Shown one piece after another: positions 1 to 9,331 of a stretch of DNA of 64,000 nt. Position 1 is the first letter of the stretch; every line of letters begins with the position of its first letter. Location of the stretch: assembly GCA_964585545.1 (NCBI GenBank), contig CAZPDT010000005.1:117551-181550 (forward strand), in the 5' to 3' direction. The stretch is from Brumimicrobium sp964585545. Lineage in GTDB: Bacteria > Bacteroidota > Bacteroidia > Flavobacteriales_D > Crocinitomicaceae. Below the pieces are notes generated by a model. The model saw nothing but the letters and a program-made list of their open reading frames with translations, ran no database searches and had not been told where the DNA came from. The position numbers were made by a program, and so were the translations under genes.

Positions 1-465
1 TTTGTAATGGGGATGTACATGGAAAGAAAAAACAATGCAGCACGCCCAATAAAATATGTCAAAAACAAAGGTTCGGCTAACTCAACATGGATGTCTAGGA
101 ATATGGCCATAACAGGATTGGTTATTCTCGCCTTCTTGATTGTGCATTTTATTGATTTTTGGATACCAGAAATGAACCATAAATATTATCATATTGGTGC
201 AATGACCGAGTTTGATGGCACAAATTATTATGACCGATTGATGAACCACTTCAGTGAATTATGGCGTGTTGTTCTGTATTCGGTTTCATTTGTATTGCTT
301 TCATTACACTTATTGCATGGTGCAGGATCATCATGGCAATCCATTGGAGTAAGCAATAAATTTTTAAACAGAAAACAAAAAGTTTGGATTTGGTATGCAA
401 CATTAGTTCCATTGGGATTTGTATTCATTGCAGTTGCCCTTTATATCCAAACATTAAGCATGTAA
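1..465 (+). CDS. sdhC: Succinate dehydrogenase cytochrome b subunit (5' partial)
   Basis: This is the membrane anchor and heme b subunit of succinate:menaquinone oxidoreductase (complex II). The reading frame is open to the left edge of the window, and residues before the first ATG (FVMGMYMERKN) already resemble the family, so about the first 70 residues are missing. What remains has three hydrophobic segments, near residues 37-52, 88-105 and 127-148. Candidate heme-ligand histidines lie in the first two, including the HLLHG motif. Bacteroidota use one cytochrome b subunit of about 220 aa, with no separate sdhD. sdhA follows after 25 bp and sdhB after that, so this is the promoter-proximal part of an sdhCAB operon. 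The identification rests on family resemblance plus the unmistakable neighbours. Confidence 0.93.
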   Translation, partial: FVMGMYMERKNNAARPIKYVKNKGSANSTWMSRNMAITGLVILAFLIVHFIDFWIPEMNHKYYHIGAMTEFDGTNYYDRLMNHFSELWRVVLYSVSFVLLSLHLLHGAGSSWQSIGVSNKFLNRKQKVWIWYATLVPLGFVFIAVALYIQTLSM

Positions 466-490
466 GACATTAAAATTTAGAGATTATATT

Positions 491-2494
491 ATGACTAAAA
501 TAGATGCAAAAATTCCGAGTGGTCCATTAAAAGATAAGTGGACGAAACACAAGAATAATATTAACCTTGTCAACCCTGCAAATAAAAGAAATATTGATGT
601 TATTGTTGTAGGGACAGGCCTTGCTGGAGGTTCTGCAGCGGCAACGCTTGCAGAGTTAGGCTATAATGTAAAAGCATTCTGCTTTCAAGATTCTCCAAGA
701 CGTGCGCACTCCATCGCTGCGCAGGGTGGAATCAACGCAGCAAAAAATTACCAAGGAGATGGCGACTCAATTTACCGCTTGTTTTACGACACTGTAAAAG
801 GAGGGGATTATCGTTCTAGAGAAGCCAACAGTTGGCGTTTAGCAGAACTTTCTGCTAATATTATCGATCAATGCGTAGCCCAAGGGGTGCCTTTTGCGCG
901 TGAATATGGAGGCCTTCTTTCTAATCGATCATTTGGAGGAGTCTTGGTATCTCGAACATTTTATGCAAAAGGACAAACAGGGCAGCAGTTGCTTCTAGGT
1001 GCTTATTCGGCAATGAACCGGCAAATTAGTCGTGGAAAAATTGAAATGTACAATCGCCATGAAATGTTAGATGTAGTAATTGTAGATGGTAAAGCAAGAG
1101 GCATCATAACAAGGAATTTGGTTGACGGTAAAATTGAACGGCATGGTGCTCATGCTGTAGTTGTAGGTTCAGGTGGATATGGAAATATTTTCTTCCTTTC
1201 GACAAATGCCATGGGAAGCAATGCTTCAGCAGCATGGAAGATACATAAAAAAGGAGCATTTTTTGCCAATCCTTGTTTTACACAAATTCATCCTACTTGT
1301 ATTCCGGTTTCAGGAGATTATCAATCAAAACTGACCTTGATGTCGGAGTCTTTAAGAAACGATGGACGGATTTGGGTGCCAAAGAAAATGGAAGATGTAA
1401 AAGCAATTAGAGCAGGAAAATTAAAACCGACTGAAATTGCTGAAGAAGATAGAGATTATTATTTGGAACGCCGTTATCCTGCCTTCGGTAACCTTGTGCC
1501 TCGTGATGTTGCATCTCGTGGTGCCAAAGAACGATGCGACGCTGGATATGGAGTGAATGCAACAGGACAAGCTGTTTATCTTGATTTTAAATCAGCCATT
1601 GAACGGTATGGAAAAGAGCAAGCTCACATTCATGGTTTAGATGGAAATGATAACGACTTGGTGACAAAATTAGGAAAGGAAGTTATTGAAAATAAATATG
1701 GAAACCTTTTCCAAATGTATGAAAAGATTGTTGATGACAATCCTTATGAAACGCCCATGAAAATATTTCCAGCGGTTCATTATACAATGGGTGGAATTTG
1801 GGTCGATTATAATTTGATGACGACTGTTCCTGGGTTGTACGCTATCGGAGAAGCCAACTTCTCTGATCATGGTGCTAATAGGTTGGGCGCTTCTGCCCTA
1901 ATGCAGGGACTAGCGGATGGATATTTCATTCTTCCTTATACTATTGGAGATCAACTGGCTCATGAAATACGCACAGGACCGATTTCAACCGATACGGCTG
2001 AGTTTGAAGAAGCAGAAAAGGCAGTTACAGAACATTTGGATCATTTTATCAATAACAAGGGTTCTAAATCCGTCGATCATTTCCATAAAAAGCTGGGTAA
2101 AATTATGTGGGATAAATGTGGAATGGCGAGAAACAAAAAGGATTTAATTTCAGCAAAGGATGAAATTAAGGCCTTGAGAGAAGAATTTTGGAAAGATGTT
2201 CGCGTTCCAGGTGGAAGAATGGAATTTAACGAAGAGCTGGCAAAAGCAGGTCGTGTTGCAGACTTTTTAGAACTTGCTGAAACAATGGCCAATGATGCCC
2301 TACAGCGAGAGGAGTCTTGTGGTGCCCACTTCCGCGAAGAGTACCAGTCCGATGAGGGCGAAGCAGTGCGTAATGATAAAGATTTTAAATACGTAGCAAT
2401 ATGGGAATATACTGGAGATCCTGGTCAACCTACATTGCACAAAGAAGACCTCGAATATGAGGAAATAGAACTTAAAACGAGAAGTTATAAGTAA
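491..2494 (+). CDS. sdhA: Succinate dehydrogenase/fumarate reductase flavoprotein subunit
   Basis: This is the catalytic subunit that oxidises succinate to fumarate in the TCA cycle, on the cytoplasmic face of the membrane complex. The FAD-binding dinucleotide fold starts near residue 36 with VVGTGLAGGSAA. The histidine that normally carries covalent FAD is H73, in RRAHSIAAQGG. Substrate-site motifs follow: HPTCIPVSG, RNDGRIWVP and PRDVASR, then HYTMGGI and the second FAD motif with GANRLGASAL. The length of 667 aa fits the longer Bacteroidota form. It sits between sdhC (25 bp upstream) and sdhB (57 bp downstream) on the same strand and is almost certainly co-transcribed with them. No anomaly seen. 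Confidence 0.98.
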   Translation: MTKIDAKIPSGPLKDKWTKHKNNINLVNPANKRNIDVIVVGTGLAGGSAAATLAELGYNVKAFCFQDSPRRAHSIAAQGGINAAKNYQGDGDSIYRLFYDTVKGGDYRSREANSWRLAELSANIIDQCVAQGVPFAREYGGLLSNRSFGGVLVSRTFYAKGQTGQQLLLGAYSAMNRQISRGKIEMYNRHEMLDVVIVDGKARGIITRNLVDGKIERHGAHAVVVGSGGYGNIFFLSTNAMGSNASAAWKIHKKGAFFANPCFTQIHPTCIPVSGDYQSKLTLMSESLRNDGRIWVPKKMEDVKAIRAGKLKPTEIAEEDRDYYLERRYPAFGNLVPRDVASRGAKERCDAGYGVNATGQAVYLDFKSAIERYGKEQAHIHGLDGNDNDLVTKLGKEVIENKYGNLFQMYEKIVDDNPYETPMKIFPAVHYTMGGIWVDYNLMTTVPGLYAIGEANFSDHGANRLGASALMQGLADGYFILPYTIGDQLAHEIRTGPISTDTAEFEEAEKAVTEHLDHFINNKGSKSVDHFHKKLGKIMWDKCGMARNKKDLISAKDEIKALREEFWKDVRVPGGRMEFNEELAKAGRVADFLELAETMANDALQREESCGAHFREEYQSDEGEAVRNDKDFKYVAIWEYTGDPGQPTLHKEDLEYEEIELKTRSYK

Positions 2495-2551
2495 CGAACT
2501 TATTGTAATAAAAGCAATGCGTTCAATTTAAAGGATACAAATTTTGGAGAT

Positions 2552-3301
2552 ATGAATTTAACATTAAAAATATGGCGACAGAAAAATGCTGATGCCAAAG
2601 GAAAGATGGTAGATTACCATGTAACAGATATTTCACCAGACATGTCTTTCCTTGAAATGATAGACGTTTTAAACGAAGATTTGGTTTCGAAAAATGAAGA
2701 GCCAGTGGCTTTTGACCATGATTGTCGAGAAGGGATTTGTGGAACATGTTCGATGTATATTAATGGAGAACCTCACGGTCCAGGAAAAGGCATTACAACT
2801 TGTCAATTGCACATGCGTCATTTTAAAGATGGTGATACGGTATATATCGAGCCTTTTAGAGCGAAAGCATTTCCTGTAATTAAAGACTTAATTGTTGACA
2901 GAAGTTCTTTTGATCGCATTCAACATGCTGGAGGATATGTTTCTGTAAATACTTCTGGAAATACCCAAGACGCCAATAATATTCCTGTTCCCAAAAAGGA
3001 TGCTGATTTGGCTTTTGACAATGCCACTTGTATTGGCTGTGGTGCTTGTGTAGCAGCGTGTAAAAACAGTTCTGCACGATTGTTTGTTTCTGCAAAAATA
3101 TCACAATTTGCATCTTTACCTCAAGGAAAGATTGAGGCAGCAGACCGTGTGCAAAACATGGTTCACCAAATGGATGTGGAAGGATTTGGAAACTGTACAA
3201 ATACTGGGGCGTGTGAAGCTGAATGTCCAAAAGGAATCAAATTAGAAAGTATCGCTCGAATGACACGTGAACATGTGAAAGCAAAAGTTACAACAGATTA
3301 G
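2552..3301 (+). CDS. sdhB: Succinate dehydrogenase iron-sulfur subunit
   Basis: This subunit carries electrons from FAD to the quinone site through three Fe-S clusters. All ligands are visible. The [2Fe-2S] cysteines are C58, C63, C66 and C84 (DCREGICGTC ... TTC). A ferredoxin-type CIGCGACVAAC motif holds C160, C163, C166 and C170. A second set lies at C215, C221 and C225 (CTNTGACEAEC). The length of 249 aa is normal. It is the last gene of sdhCAB and ends 23 bp from the stop codon of a convergent sensor-kinase gene, with no clear terminator hairpin between them. Confidence 0.97.
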   Translation: MNLTLKIWRQKNADAKGKMVDYHVTDISPDMSFLEMIDVLNEDLVSKNEEPVAFDHDCREGICGTCSMYINGEPHGPGKGITTCQLHMRHFKDGDTVYIEPFRAKAFPVIKDLIVDRSSFDRIQHAGGYVSVNTSGNTQDANNIPVPKKDADLAFDNATCIGCGACVAACKNSSARLFVSAKISQFASLPQGKIEAADRVQNMVHQMDVEGFGNCTNTGACEAECPKGIKLESIARMTREHVKAKVTTD

Positions 3302-3324
3302 TGTTTCTAATTTTAAAATAACAG

Positions 3325-6300
3325 CTACTTAACCTGTGGCAACATCACAAAAAATGTAGTGCCTACATTTTCTTCTGATTCAAACCAAATTGTTCCATTG
3401 TGATTGAGGACAATTTGTTTCACCATGGCTAATCCAAGTCCAGAACCTGTAGATTTAGTTGTGAAATTTGGCACGAACATTTTTTCTTTCAGATGTTCAG
3501 GTATACCTACACCATTGTCCTTTACAGCAATAATATAATGCCCTTCGTTTTCAGAAACACGGATCGTAATTAAGGACTTTTCCCCTTCCTTTGTCGCTTG
3601 GATAGCATTTTTTATTAAATTGTTGAACACTCTAAGAATTAGGTTTTTATCGGCATATACATCAACTGTTCCTCCTTCTTCAATTTTCAATTCAATTTCT
3701 ACATCTTTAGAAGAATACAGTTCTTTTACGTTGCGCAGAAGAACAACCAAATCGATGTTTTCTTCATTGGATTTTGGCATCTTTGCAAAATTAGAGAACT
3801 CATTTGCAATTTTTGTTAGTGCATCAATTTGCTCTATTAATGAATCGACAATGCGCTGCATTTTTTTCTTTGCATTTGGATCATTTGGGTCAAAAGAGCG
3901 CTGAAAATGCTGTACACTTAAACGCATTGGGGTAAGTGGGTTTTTAATTTCATGTGCCACTTGCTTGGCCATTTCTCGCCAAGCAGTTTCTCTTTCACTT
4001 CGTGCGAGCTGCATTGCTTTGAGCTCTAATTCTGCCAGTTTATCGTTGTAGTCCTTAACCAAAGCACCAATTTCATCGTCTCCTGCATAAGCAATGGGTT
4101 GGTTCTCCTTACCCAACTCCATCTTACGAAAACTTTGTTGAATCAATCGCAATGGAGCAGTAATCCATCCCGAAACAATAATGGCCAACAATACACTTAC
4201 TACCAAAAGTAAAACAGCAACATTAATTGCGGCAACAATAAATTCATTCATTTGTTGCTCATAGACATTTTGTTGAGAAAAATGTTGAAGATTGATGTAG
4301 CCCAGCAATTTCCCTTCATGATTGGCATAGGGAATATAACCAGATAAAAAAGTTAAAAGACCAAATTTTTCATGATGAATAAATTCGCTTCGTCTGTGAT
4401 AATGAACTGAATAATAGGCCTGACTATTGATTTGTCTTGTGGTAATTCCTTTGTCGTATAGCTTAGATTGAGAAGTTGCCAATAGATGTCCACTCGGAGA
4501 AAAGAAATTAATATCGGTTGAAAAAGTCTCAGAAAGACTTTTAAGATAATTGCTTAATGCATCTTGTTGAAGTGAAGAAAAACCTTCGTAGTTACCATAT
4601 TTTTGGTCAATTTCTCTTTCAACTGAAGATATCTTTCCTTTTAAATTGTCTTTTGTGTATACATTGTATTGATGGGTAACATTTTGAATAGCAAGCACAA
4701 CAAAGATGAAAAACGTTGCCACCATCATCCCAATTAAAATCAACTGCACTTTAAAAGAAAGTTGTAAGGTTGTGAAGGGAAATATCTTGTTCCAATTAAA
4801 GAGAATTAACACAAGTAAGGCAAAAACACTAAAGAAGATGACCAGATAAGAAAATGTGCTCAACTGTTCAATAAAACGTTTTTGAGGCTTGGATATAATA
4901 ACTGTTTGCCCATCATTTTGGTGATATACATAATGGTTCACATCATTAATTGTTATAAATCCAGATTTGTTGTTAAAAAGATTAAAGAAATCCAGTTTTG
5001 TTGGATAGTTGTATTTTCCAAACTTCATTACCAAATTGTTCATTGAATATCGGGCAATTGAATAATCTTCTAAATTCTGAAGAGCATACGACTTTTCATT
5101 CATAAGTAAACGCGGAAATCCTATCTTTTCTGGAATTTTTTTTGACCGAAACTGAATGTATAAATCAAGGTGAGTGGAGTCTGGTTTAATAAGATTCAAA
5201 TGGCTGATATAACTGAGTTGATTGTAATAATCTTTAACAAAAAACAACCCCTTGGATATGGAAGATGGTGTGGCGTGCTTTTCAATAATATGATCTAAGT
5301 CAGACTTGGATTGCGATAAACTATTAATGTTTTGTATTAAAGGTGAACCATCAGGTTTAAAAAAGAAGAAATTGATCTCATAACGTTCCCAGAACTCTCC
5401 AAAACAGCAGTTTTCAATTTGTAAATAGAAATTTGCTGCAGAAAAATGCTGAACACCATCTAAAAGTTGATAAAGTTCGGGATTCTCTTTTAGTTGATTA
5501 ATGGTCTCTCCATATTCAATTTCCATTGCAGGGTCTTGATCAGTAATGAGCTGATTGGCGTATAATTCCCTTTTTTGATGTTCATTGGATTGGTTGTTCT
5601 CAAAGAGTATTATTGCTCCGTAAAATCCAATAACGATAACAATAGCAATATGATATTTCAAAGAATTGAGCCTGTTTTTCTTGGTGGCTAAATAAAAGAA
5701 CAGTGCATTCAATAAAAGTGGCCATGAGGCATAAATTAGATTGTGTCTAAAATAAACGAGTTCCATTAGGGCAAAAAGAACACCGGTTCCAAACCAAATT
5801 AAGGCAATAATATTTAATGGAATTTTTGAATTGACCATTTTGATACTCACCTGTCGAATGAATAAATAATATGATAAGAACAATGATGCTATAATAAGCA
5901 ACGCAATAAAAGAATATAGAGTCAATGAAAAAACCTCATCAATAACCAAAGAAATCGAACTGTTTACAACCAGTGATTCTAGGATGTGGTTTATAAAAAT
6001 GGAGTAAATCAGAATTCCTATATAAGAAAGAATTAGAAGGAAGACACCTCTATTTTTAAAAGCGTTAATTCGGGATAAAAAGTAAATAAACCACCAAACA
6101 ACGATTGCGATACAACCCAAGCTTAGGATGAGACTCCCTAAATTGGGAATCAATCGGCTATTGGCATACAATCCAGGGTCGTAAATTTCAAATCCGTTAA
6201 ATAATGAAACCCATCCAAAACGAATCGAACAATAACGAAGTCCTAGCAGCAATAAAGGATAAACAAATATTAATCCCCATTTTTTTTCAGCAAGGGGACG

Positions 6301-6978
6301 GATAAAATAAGTTAAAGAAATTAATAAGCTCAACAATCCGAGGACATATAAGCAATAGATAATCCATTGACTGTATTTTCCTAATGACTTGTCTTTTAAA
6401 ATCGTAATAAAAAATAGTTTGGTTCCATGAAGCGAAACTATTGGAGTGTTATTTTCATTTTTTTCCCATTCTATTTTCAATTCGTTGGTTGTACTAAAAT
6501 GGTCTGAAATTGTATTTTTAAGGGCTTTATTCTGATAATAAAAATCATTTTTAATTTTACTGCAAACATAAACTTGAAGGTTTTGCACTTTAAATTTATC
6601 GACCAAATAGTGCCCGTTTGGAAACTTTCCAACAAAATGACTATGGCTTCCTGAAAAATTTTGGTTAAAATGAATGGTATTGGAATTCCAATATACTAGT
6701 GTTCCATCATCATAAATTTGAACAATAAATTCATTGTTTCTTAAATTGCTTGTGTTCCAAAGATCTTGTATTGTGTTGTGTTCGATGTCTTTTGTGAGTG
6801 CAGTTACAAAATTCTTTTGCTTCTTCTCTAACTTTGTGAATTCTTTTTGGAAACGTTCTTCTTCATTGGCTACATGGGTGTTATACAAAATAGTATAGGC
6901 TACCCACGAAAGTATTACACTGAGTATTGCAACAATTAACCAACGCCTTGTTTTTGAAAAAGTTTTCATTGTAAACAA
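3325..6978 (-). CDS. Very large membrane sensor histidine kinase (HAMP-HisKA-HATPase)
   Basis: A 1217-aa sensor kinase. There is an N-terminal membrane segment (about residues 12-31), an extracytoplasmic stretch, then a cluster of hydrophobic segments around 200-465. A second extracytoplasmic stretch, another membrane pair near 735-795, a third periplasmic region and a last membrane segment near 930-955 lead into a HAMP linker. The kinase core is complete: phospho-acceptor H1009 in VAHEIKNPLTPMRL, an N box near 1119-1124 (NNLIKNAIQ), DNGVG near 1154 and GSGLGL near 1178. The core resembles NtrY-type kinases. No response regulator is adjacent, so the partner is unknown. Translation may start at 6978 or at the second Met (6969, MKTFSKTRRW). 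It is convergent with sdhB. The ligand and regulon cannot be inferred from the sequence. Confidence 0.9.
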   Translation of the reverse strand: MFTMKTFSKTRRWLIVAILSVILSWVAYTILYNTHVANEEERFQKEFTKLEKKQKNFVTALTKDIEHNTIQDLWNTSNLRNNEFIVQIYDDGTLVYWNSNTIHFNQNFSGSHSHFVGKFPNGHYLVDKFKVQNLQVYVCSKIKNDFYYQNKALKNTISDHFSTTNELKIEWEKNENNTPIVSLHGTKLFFITILKDKSLGKYSQWIIYCLYVLGLLSLLISLTYFIRPLAEKKWGLIFVYPLLLLGLRYCSIRFGWVSLFNGFEIYDPGLYANSRLIPNLGSLILSLGCIAIVVWWFIYFLSRINAFKNRGVFLLILSYIGILIYSIFINHILESLVVNSSISLVIDEVFSLTLYSFIALLIIASLFLSYYLFIRQVSIKMVNSKIPLNIIALIWFGTGVLFALMELVYFRHNLIYASWPLLLNALFFYLATKKNRLNSLKYHIAIVIVIGFYGAIILFENNQSNEHQKRELYANQLITDQDPAMEIEYGETINQLKENPELYQLLDGVQHFSAANFYLQIENCCFGEFWERYEINFFFFKPDGSPLIQNINSLSQSKSDLDHIIEKHATPSSISKGLFFVKDYYNQLSYISHLNLIKPDSTHLDLYIQFRSKKIPEKIGFPRLLMNEKSYALQNLEDYSIARYSMNNLVMKFGKYNYPTKLDFFNLFNNKSGFITINDVNHYVYHQNDGQTVIISKPQKRFIEQLSTFSYLVIFFSVFALLVLILFNWNKIFPFTTLQLSFKVQLILIGMMVATFFIFVVLAIQNVTHQYNVYTKDNLKGKISSVEREIDQKYGNYEGFSSLQQDALSNYLKSLSETFSTDINFFSPSGHLLATSQSKLYDKGITTRQINSQAYYSVHYHRRSEFIHHEKFGLLTFLSGYIPYANHEGKLLGYINLQHFSQQNVYEQQMNEFIVAAINVAVLLLVVSVLLAIIVSGWITAPLRLIQQSFRKMELGKENQPIAYAGDDEIGALVKDYNDKLAELELKAMQLARSERETAWREMAKQVAHEIKNPLTPMRLSVQHFQRSFDPNDPNAKKKMQRIVDSLIEQIDALTKIANEFSNFAKMPKSNEENIDLVVLLRNVKELYSSKDVEIELKIEEGGTVDVYADKNLILRVFNNLIKNAIQATKEGEKSLITIRVSENEGHYIIAVKDNGVGIPEHLKEKMFVPNFTTKSTGSGLGLAMVKQIVLNHNGTIWFESEENVGTTFFVMLPQVK

Positions 6979-7096
6979 AGCTAATTAATTTATTAGAAAA
7001 TAAGTATTTTATTTTTGAGACGATTACTCCTCCTTGATGCTCCTACTCAGTCCTTAAAGCACAATATGGATGAATAAAACAAGACTGTCTTTCTTT

Positions 7097-7717
7097 TTAT
7101 TGGCCTACAGACGCTAGGATTTCATCTAACTTTCTTGTTAAGAGTTCAAAATCTTCTTGATAACGGCTGTCGTTGTGGTAGATGAAATCTGCTTGCCTAA
7201 TGTATGGAGCCAAATAGGAATTATAACAGGGCGAAACATGATTTTTCCATTGGTAAAGGATGTCAGTTCGAGAGTAACCCCTTGTTTCTTGGTCACGATA
7301 AATCCTTCGGTCCAGTTGTATTGCTGGATCAACATCAACAAAAATAGTGAAGTCCAACAGATCAAAAACTTCCTTATATTCATAAATAAATAAGCCTTCT
7401 ACGATAACTAAATGAGAGGGTAGGATGGTAATTAATCGTTTTGTATCATCTCCCGCATTAAATTGATATTCCAAAACTTCTATGCTTTCACCATTGATGA
7501 GTTTTGTTAGGTCTTCAATTAGTTTTTCTCTATTTATTGCTGTGGGTAAGTCAAAATTAACAACATTATTTTCATCCCTCTGTTGTTCTTTATAAGGTCT
7601 ATAATAATTATCCATTGAAAAAATTGAAGGCTTATGTTCGTTATAATGCTCTGCCAAACGATTAAGTAATGTCGTTTTTCCTGACCCACTCCCTCCACAA
7701 ATACCTATTACTGCCAT
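7097..7717 (-). CDS. udk: Uridine kinase-like P-loop kinase
   Basis: Probable pyrimidine ribonucleoside kinase, which phosphorylates uridine and cytidine with a nucleoside triphosphate in the salvage pathway. The P-loop GGSGSGKT lies at residues 8-15. It is followed by SMDNYYRP, which matches the substrate-binding DNFY/DSYY motif of the family, then NFDLPTA, which corresponds to the NFDHPDA motif. The 206-aa length is typical. It starts 6 bp after the stop of the secreted-protein gene at 7724-8956, so the two are probably co-transcribed, although no functional link is obvious. Uridine kinase is the best fit; another member of the phosphoribulokinase/uridine kinase superfamily is possible. Confidence 0.85.
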   Translation of the reverse strand: MAVIGICGGSGSGKTTLLNRLAEHYNEHKPSIFSMDNYYRPYKEQQRDENNVVNFDLPTAINREKLIEDLTKLINGESIEVLEYQFNAGDDTKRLITILPSHLVIVEGLFIYEYKEVFDLLDFTIFVDVDPAIQLDRRIYRDQETRGYSRTDILYQWKNHVSPCYNSYLAPYIRQADFIYHNDSRYQEDFELLTRKLDEILASVGQ

Positions 7718-7723
7718 TCTACT

Positions 7724-8956
7724 CTACTTCTTAAATATGATTTTATCCGATTCTTTTATCGTCGCTGGATTAATAAAATAAGGAATGTTTCCAATAAAAT
7801 GAACAAACGCATTGGGTTTGTTTTTTACCCTAAGCGCACTGGGATTTGTGCGTATTCTTTCATAATCTATTGCTGCCTTATCTATTGAGTGCACCTGATT
7901 GTTTTCAATTTCATAGGCAAAAGTTTGATCAGCAATGTTACTTACAACAATTACTTTTTCGCCAAGGGGTATAAATGTAAGTGTTGCATTTTTGTATTTC
8001 TTTTTTTCTTCTGCTGAATGATTACAGTTGTTAAGAACAACAAATTCGTCTTTATCGTTTGTGCCGTATATCTTTAAACACCTGTCTTTGGCATCATTGG
8101 CAACGAAATAATACCGACCTTTAATAAACAGTCCTCTACCCAAGGAGTTGATAGGGTTGAGCCTTTTTTCTTTTTCCAAATAATACCGTCCATTTAATCC
8201 AACAAATTGAAGTTCTGAAGGGATTGAAACAATCTTTTTTGGTTCTTGGGTTACTCCAATTCGTGGTTTGCCTTTAGGTGAAAATGAAAAGTAACTAGCA
8301 TATTGTGTTCCTTTCTTGAATTCATACCTTGAAAAACAGATGGCATCATCAGTAGAACCAGCAAAAATATAATCGCCTTCTTCACCAGACTTGTTTAAGT
8401 CCATATCTGTGGTGGGACCCTGACAATGGTATACGTTGTTGTTGTGGTGGGTAATGCTCACAAAAAAGTTTTCAATAATTCCTTTGTCCTTTATTGGTAA
8501 TTGAAAATAAAAAACAATAGACTTTTGTGTATTGATGATCTCTTTTAACTCTAGGTCATCGGGAGTTCTGTATCCATATTCTCGAATTACCTTTAAAAGA
8601 TCAAATTTTGCGGGAACAATACTTCCACTTTCATTCACTTGGTTGTATCGGATGTATTTGTTTACAGGGGCTAGGTCATCAACAAAGTAGACATAATCGG
8701 AGATCCCAGATATAATAATATGTGTAGGTTCATTTTTTGGATAAACCGATCTGTTCCACTGCACTTCTCCACTGTGATTAAGCAAACTAAAATTAATTTC
8801 CTGCGTTCTTCCAGACGGGTCATTGCCCAATAATAACGTCCCTTTCCTTGGCCATTCAATTACTTGATTAAAGGGAAATGAACCCTTCTCTACTTCTACC
8901 TGTGCATGTAATTGGATAGAAAATACTACAATAATAATCCAAAGAAATCGATTCAT
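7724..8956 (-). CDS. Secreted protein of unknown function
   Basis: I do not recognise this 410-aa protein. It has a clear Sec signal peptide (MNRFLWIIIVVFSIQLHAQ, cleavage after HAQ) and no later membrane segment, lipobox or T9SS tail. The mature part is rich in short aromatic beta-strand patterns (for example DYVYFVDD, GRYYLEKEK, GRYYFVAND) spaced through the chain. This suggests a beta-propeller-like or other all-beta periplasmic protein, which is inference only. It is the first gene of a pair with the uridine kinase. Four cysteines are scattered rather than arranged in a motif. Confidence 0.75.
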   Translation of the reverse strand: MNRFLWIIIVVFSIQLHAQVEVEKGSFPFNQVIEWPRKGTLLLGNDPSGRTQEINFSLLNHSGEVQWNRSVYPKNEPTHIIISGISDYVYFVDDLAPVNKYIRYNQVNESGSIVPAKFDLLKVIREYGYRTPDDLELKEIINTQKSIVFYFQLPIKDKGIIENFFVSITHHNNNVYHCQGPTTDMDLNKSGEEGDYIFAGSTDDAICFSRYEFKKGTQYASYFSFSPKGKPRIGVTQEPKKIVSIPSELQFVGLNGRYYLEKEKRLNPINSLGRGLFIKGRYYFVANDAKDRCLKIYGTNDKDEFVVLNNCNHSAEEKKKYKNATLTFIPLGEKVIVVSNIADQTFAYEIENNQVHSIDKAAIDYERIRTNPSALRVKNKPNAFVHFIGNIPYFINPATIKESDKIIFKK

Positions 8957-9331
8957 GACGACTTATAAATTTAAATTTGATAGAGGTTAAAATTAATGAA
9001 TAAAATTCTATTGCAGGAATAAATCCAGGAATTATCAAAAAATAGTTGCCTTTGTAAGTGTTAATTTGTAAAAATGCACTGTTTTGATTAAAAAAAACCA
9101 ACTTTTGAACAATTTGTTGCGTTAATAATACAAAACCTATGAAGACAACTTGCGAGTTCAATGCGCTGTAATGAGTTTATCGAATTGTAGTTAATGGCTT
9201 GGTTTAAAGCAAGTTCTTTGCAGAACAATCAATAGGTTAGAGATTATACATTAAATAGTTACCGTTTTTTTACGATTTTTAGTAGCTTGCAAACTAAACG
9301 GTAGAGACAAACAGTATTTTAATACTATAGG
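8957..9331. other. Intergenic region, 375 bp, divergent genes
   Basis: No convincing gene. It lies between the divergent secreted-protein gene (minus) and the T9SS protease (plus). It holds one copy of dispersed repeat family 1 (9139-9195) and an 8-bp perfect inverted repeat, TACCGTTT at 9260-9267 and AAACGGTA at 9296-9303, centred about 50 bp before the protease start. A 97-codon minus-strand open frame covering 8868-9161 looks non-coding. Confidence 0.6.
9139..9195 (+). repeat. Dispersed repeat family 1, copy C
   Basis: A roughly 57-bp intergenic sequence that aligns over its whole length with copies at 24294-24350 (plus) and 17698-17755 (minus), and over the core with 14267-14303 (plus) and 59555-59591 (minus). 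The core contains a hairpin AACT-TGCG-AGTT. The tail GTAGTTAAT matches GAAGTTAAA and AAAGTTAAT in the other full-length copies. Confidence 0.75.

Noticed and set aside
8868..9161. 97-codon minus-strand frame across the start of the secreted-protein gene
   Set aside because: It overlaps a gene with a clear signal peptide in another frame and part of a dispersed repeat.
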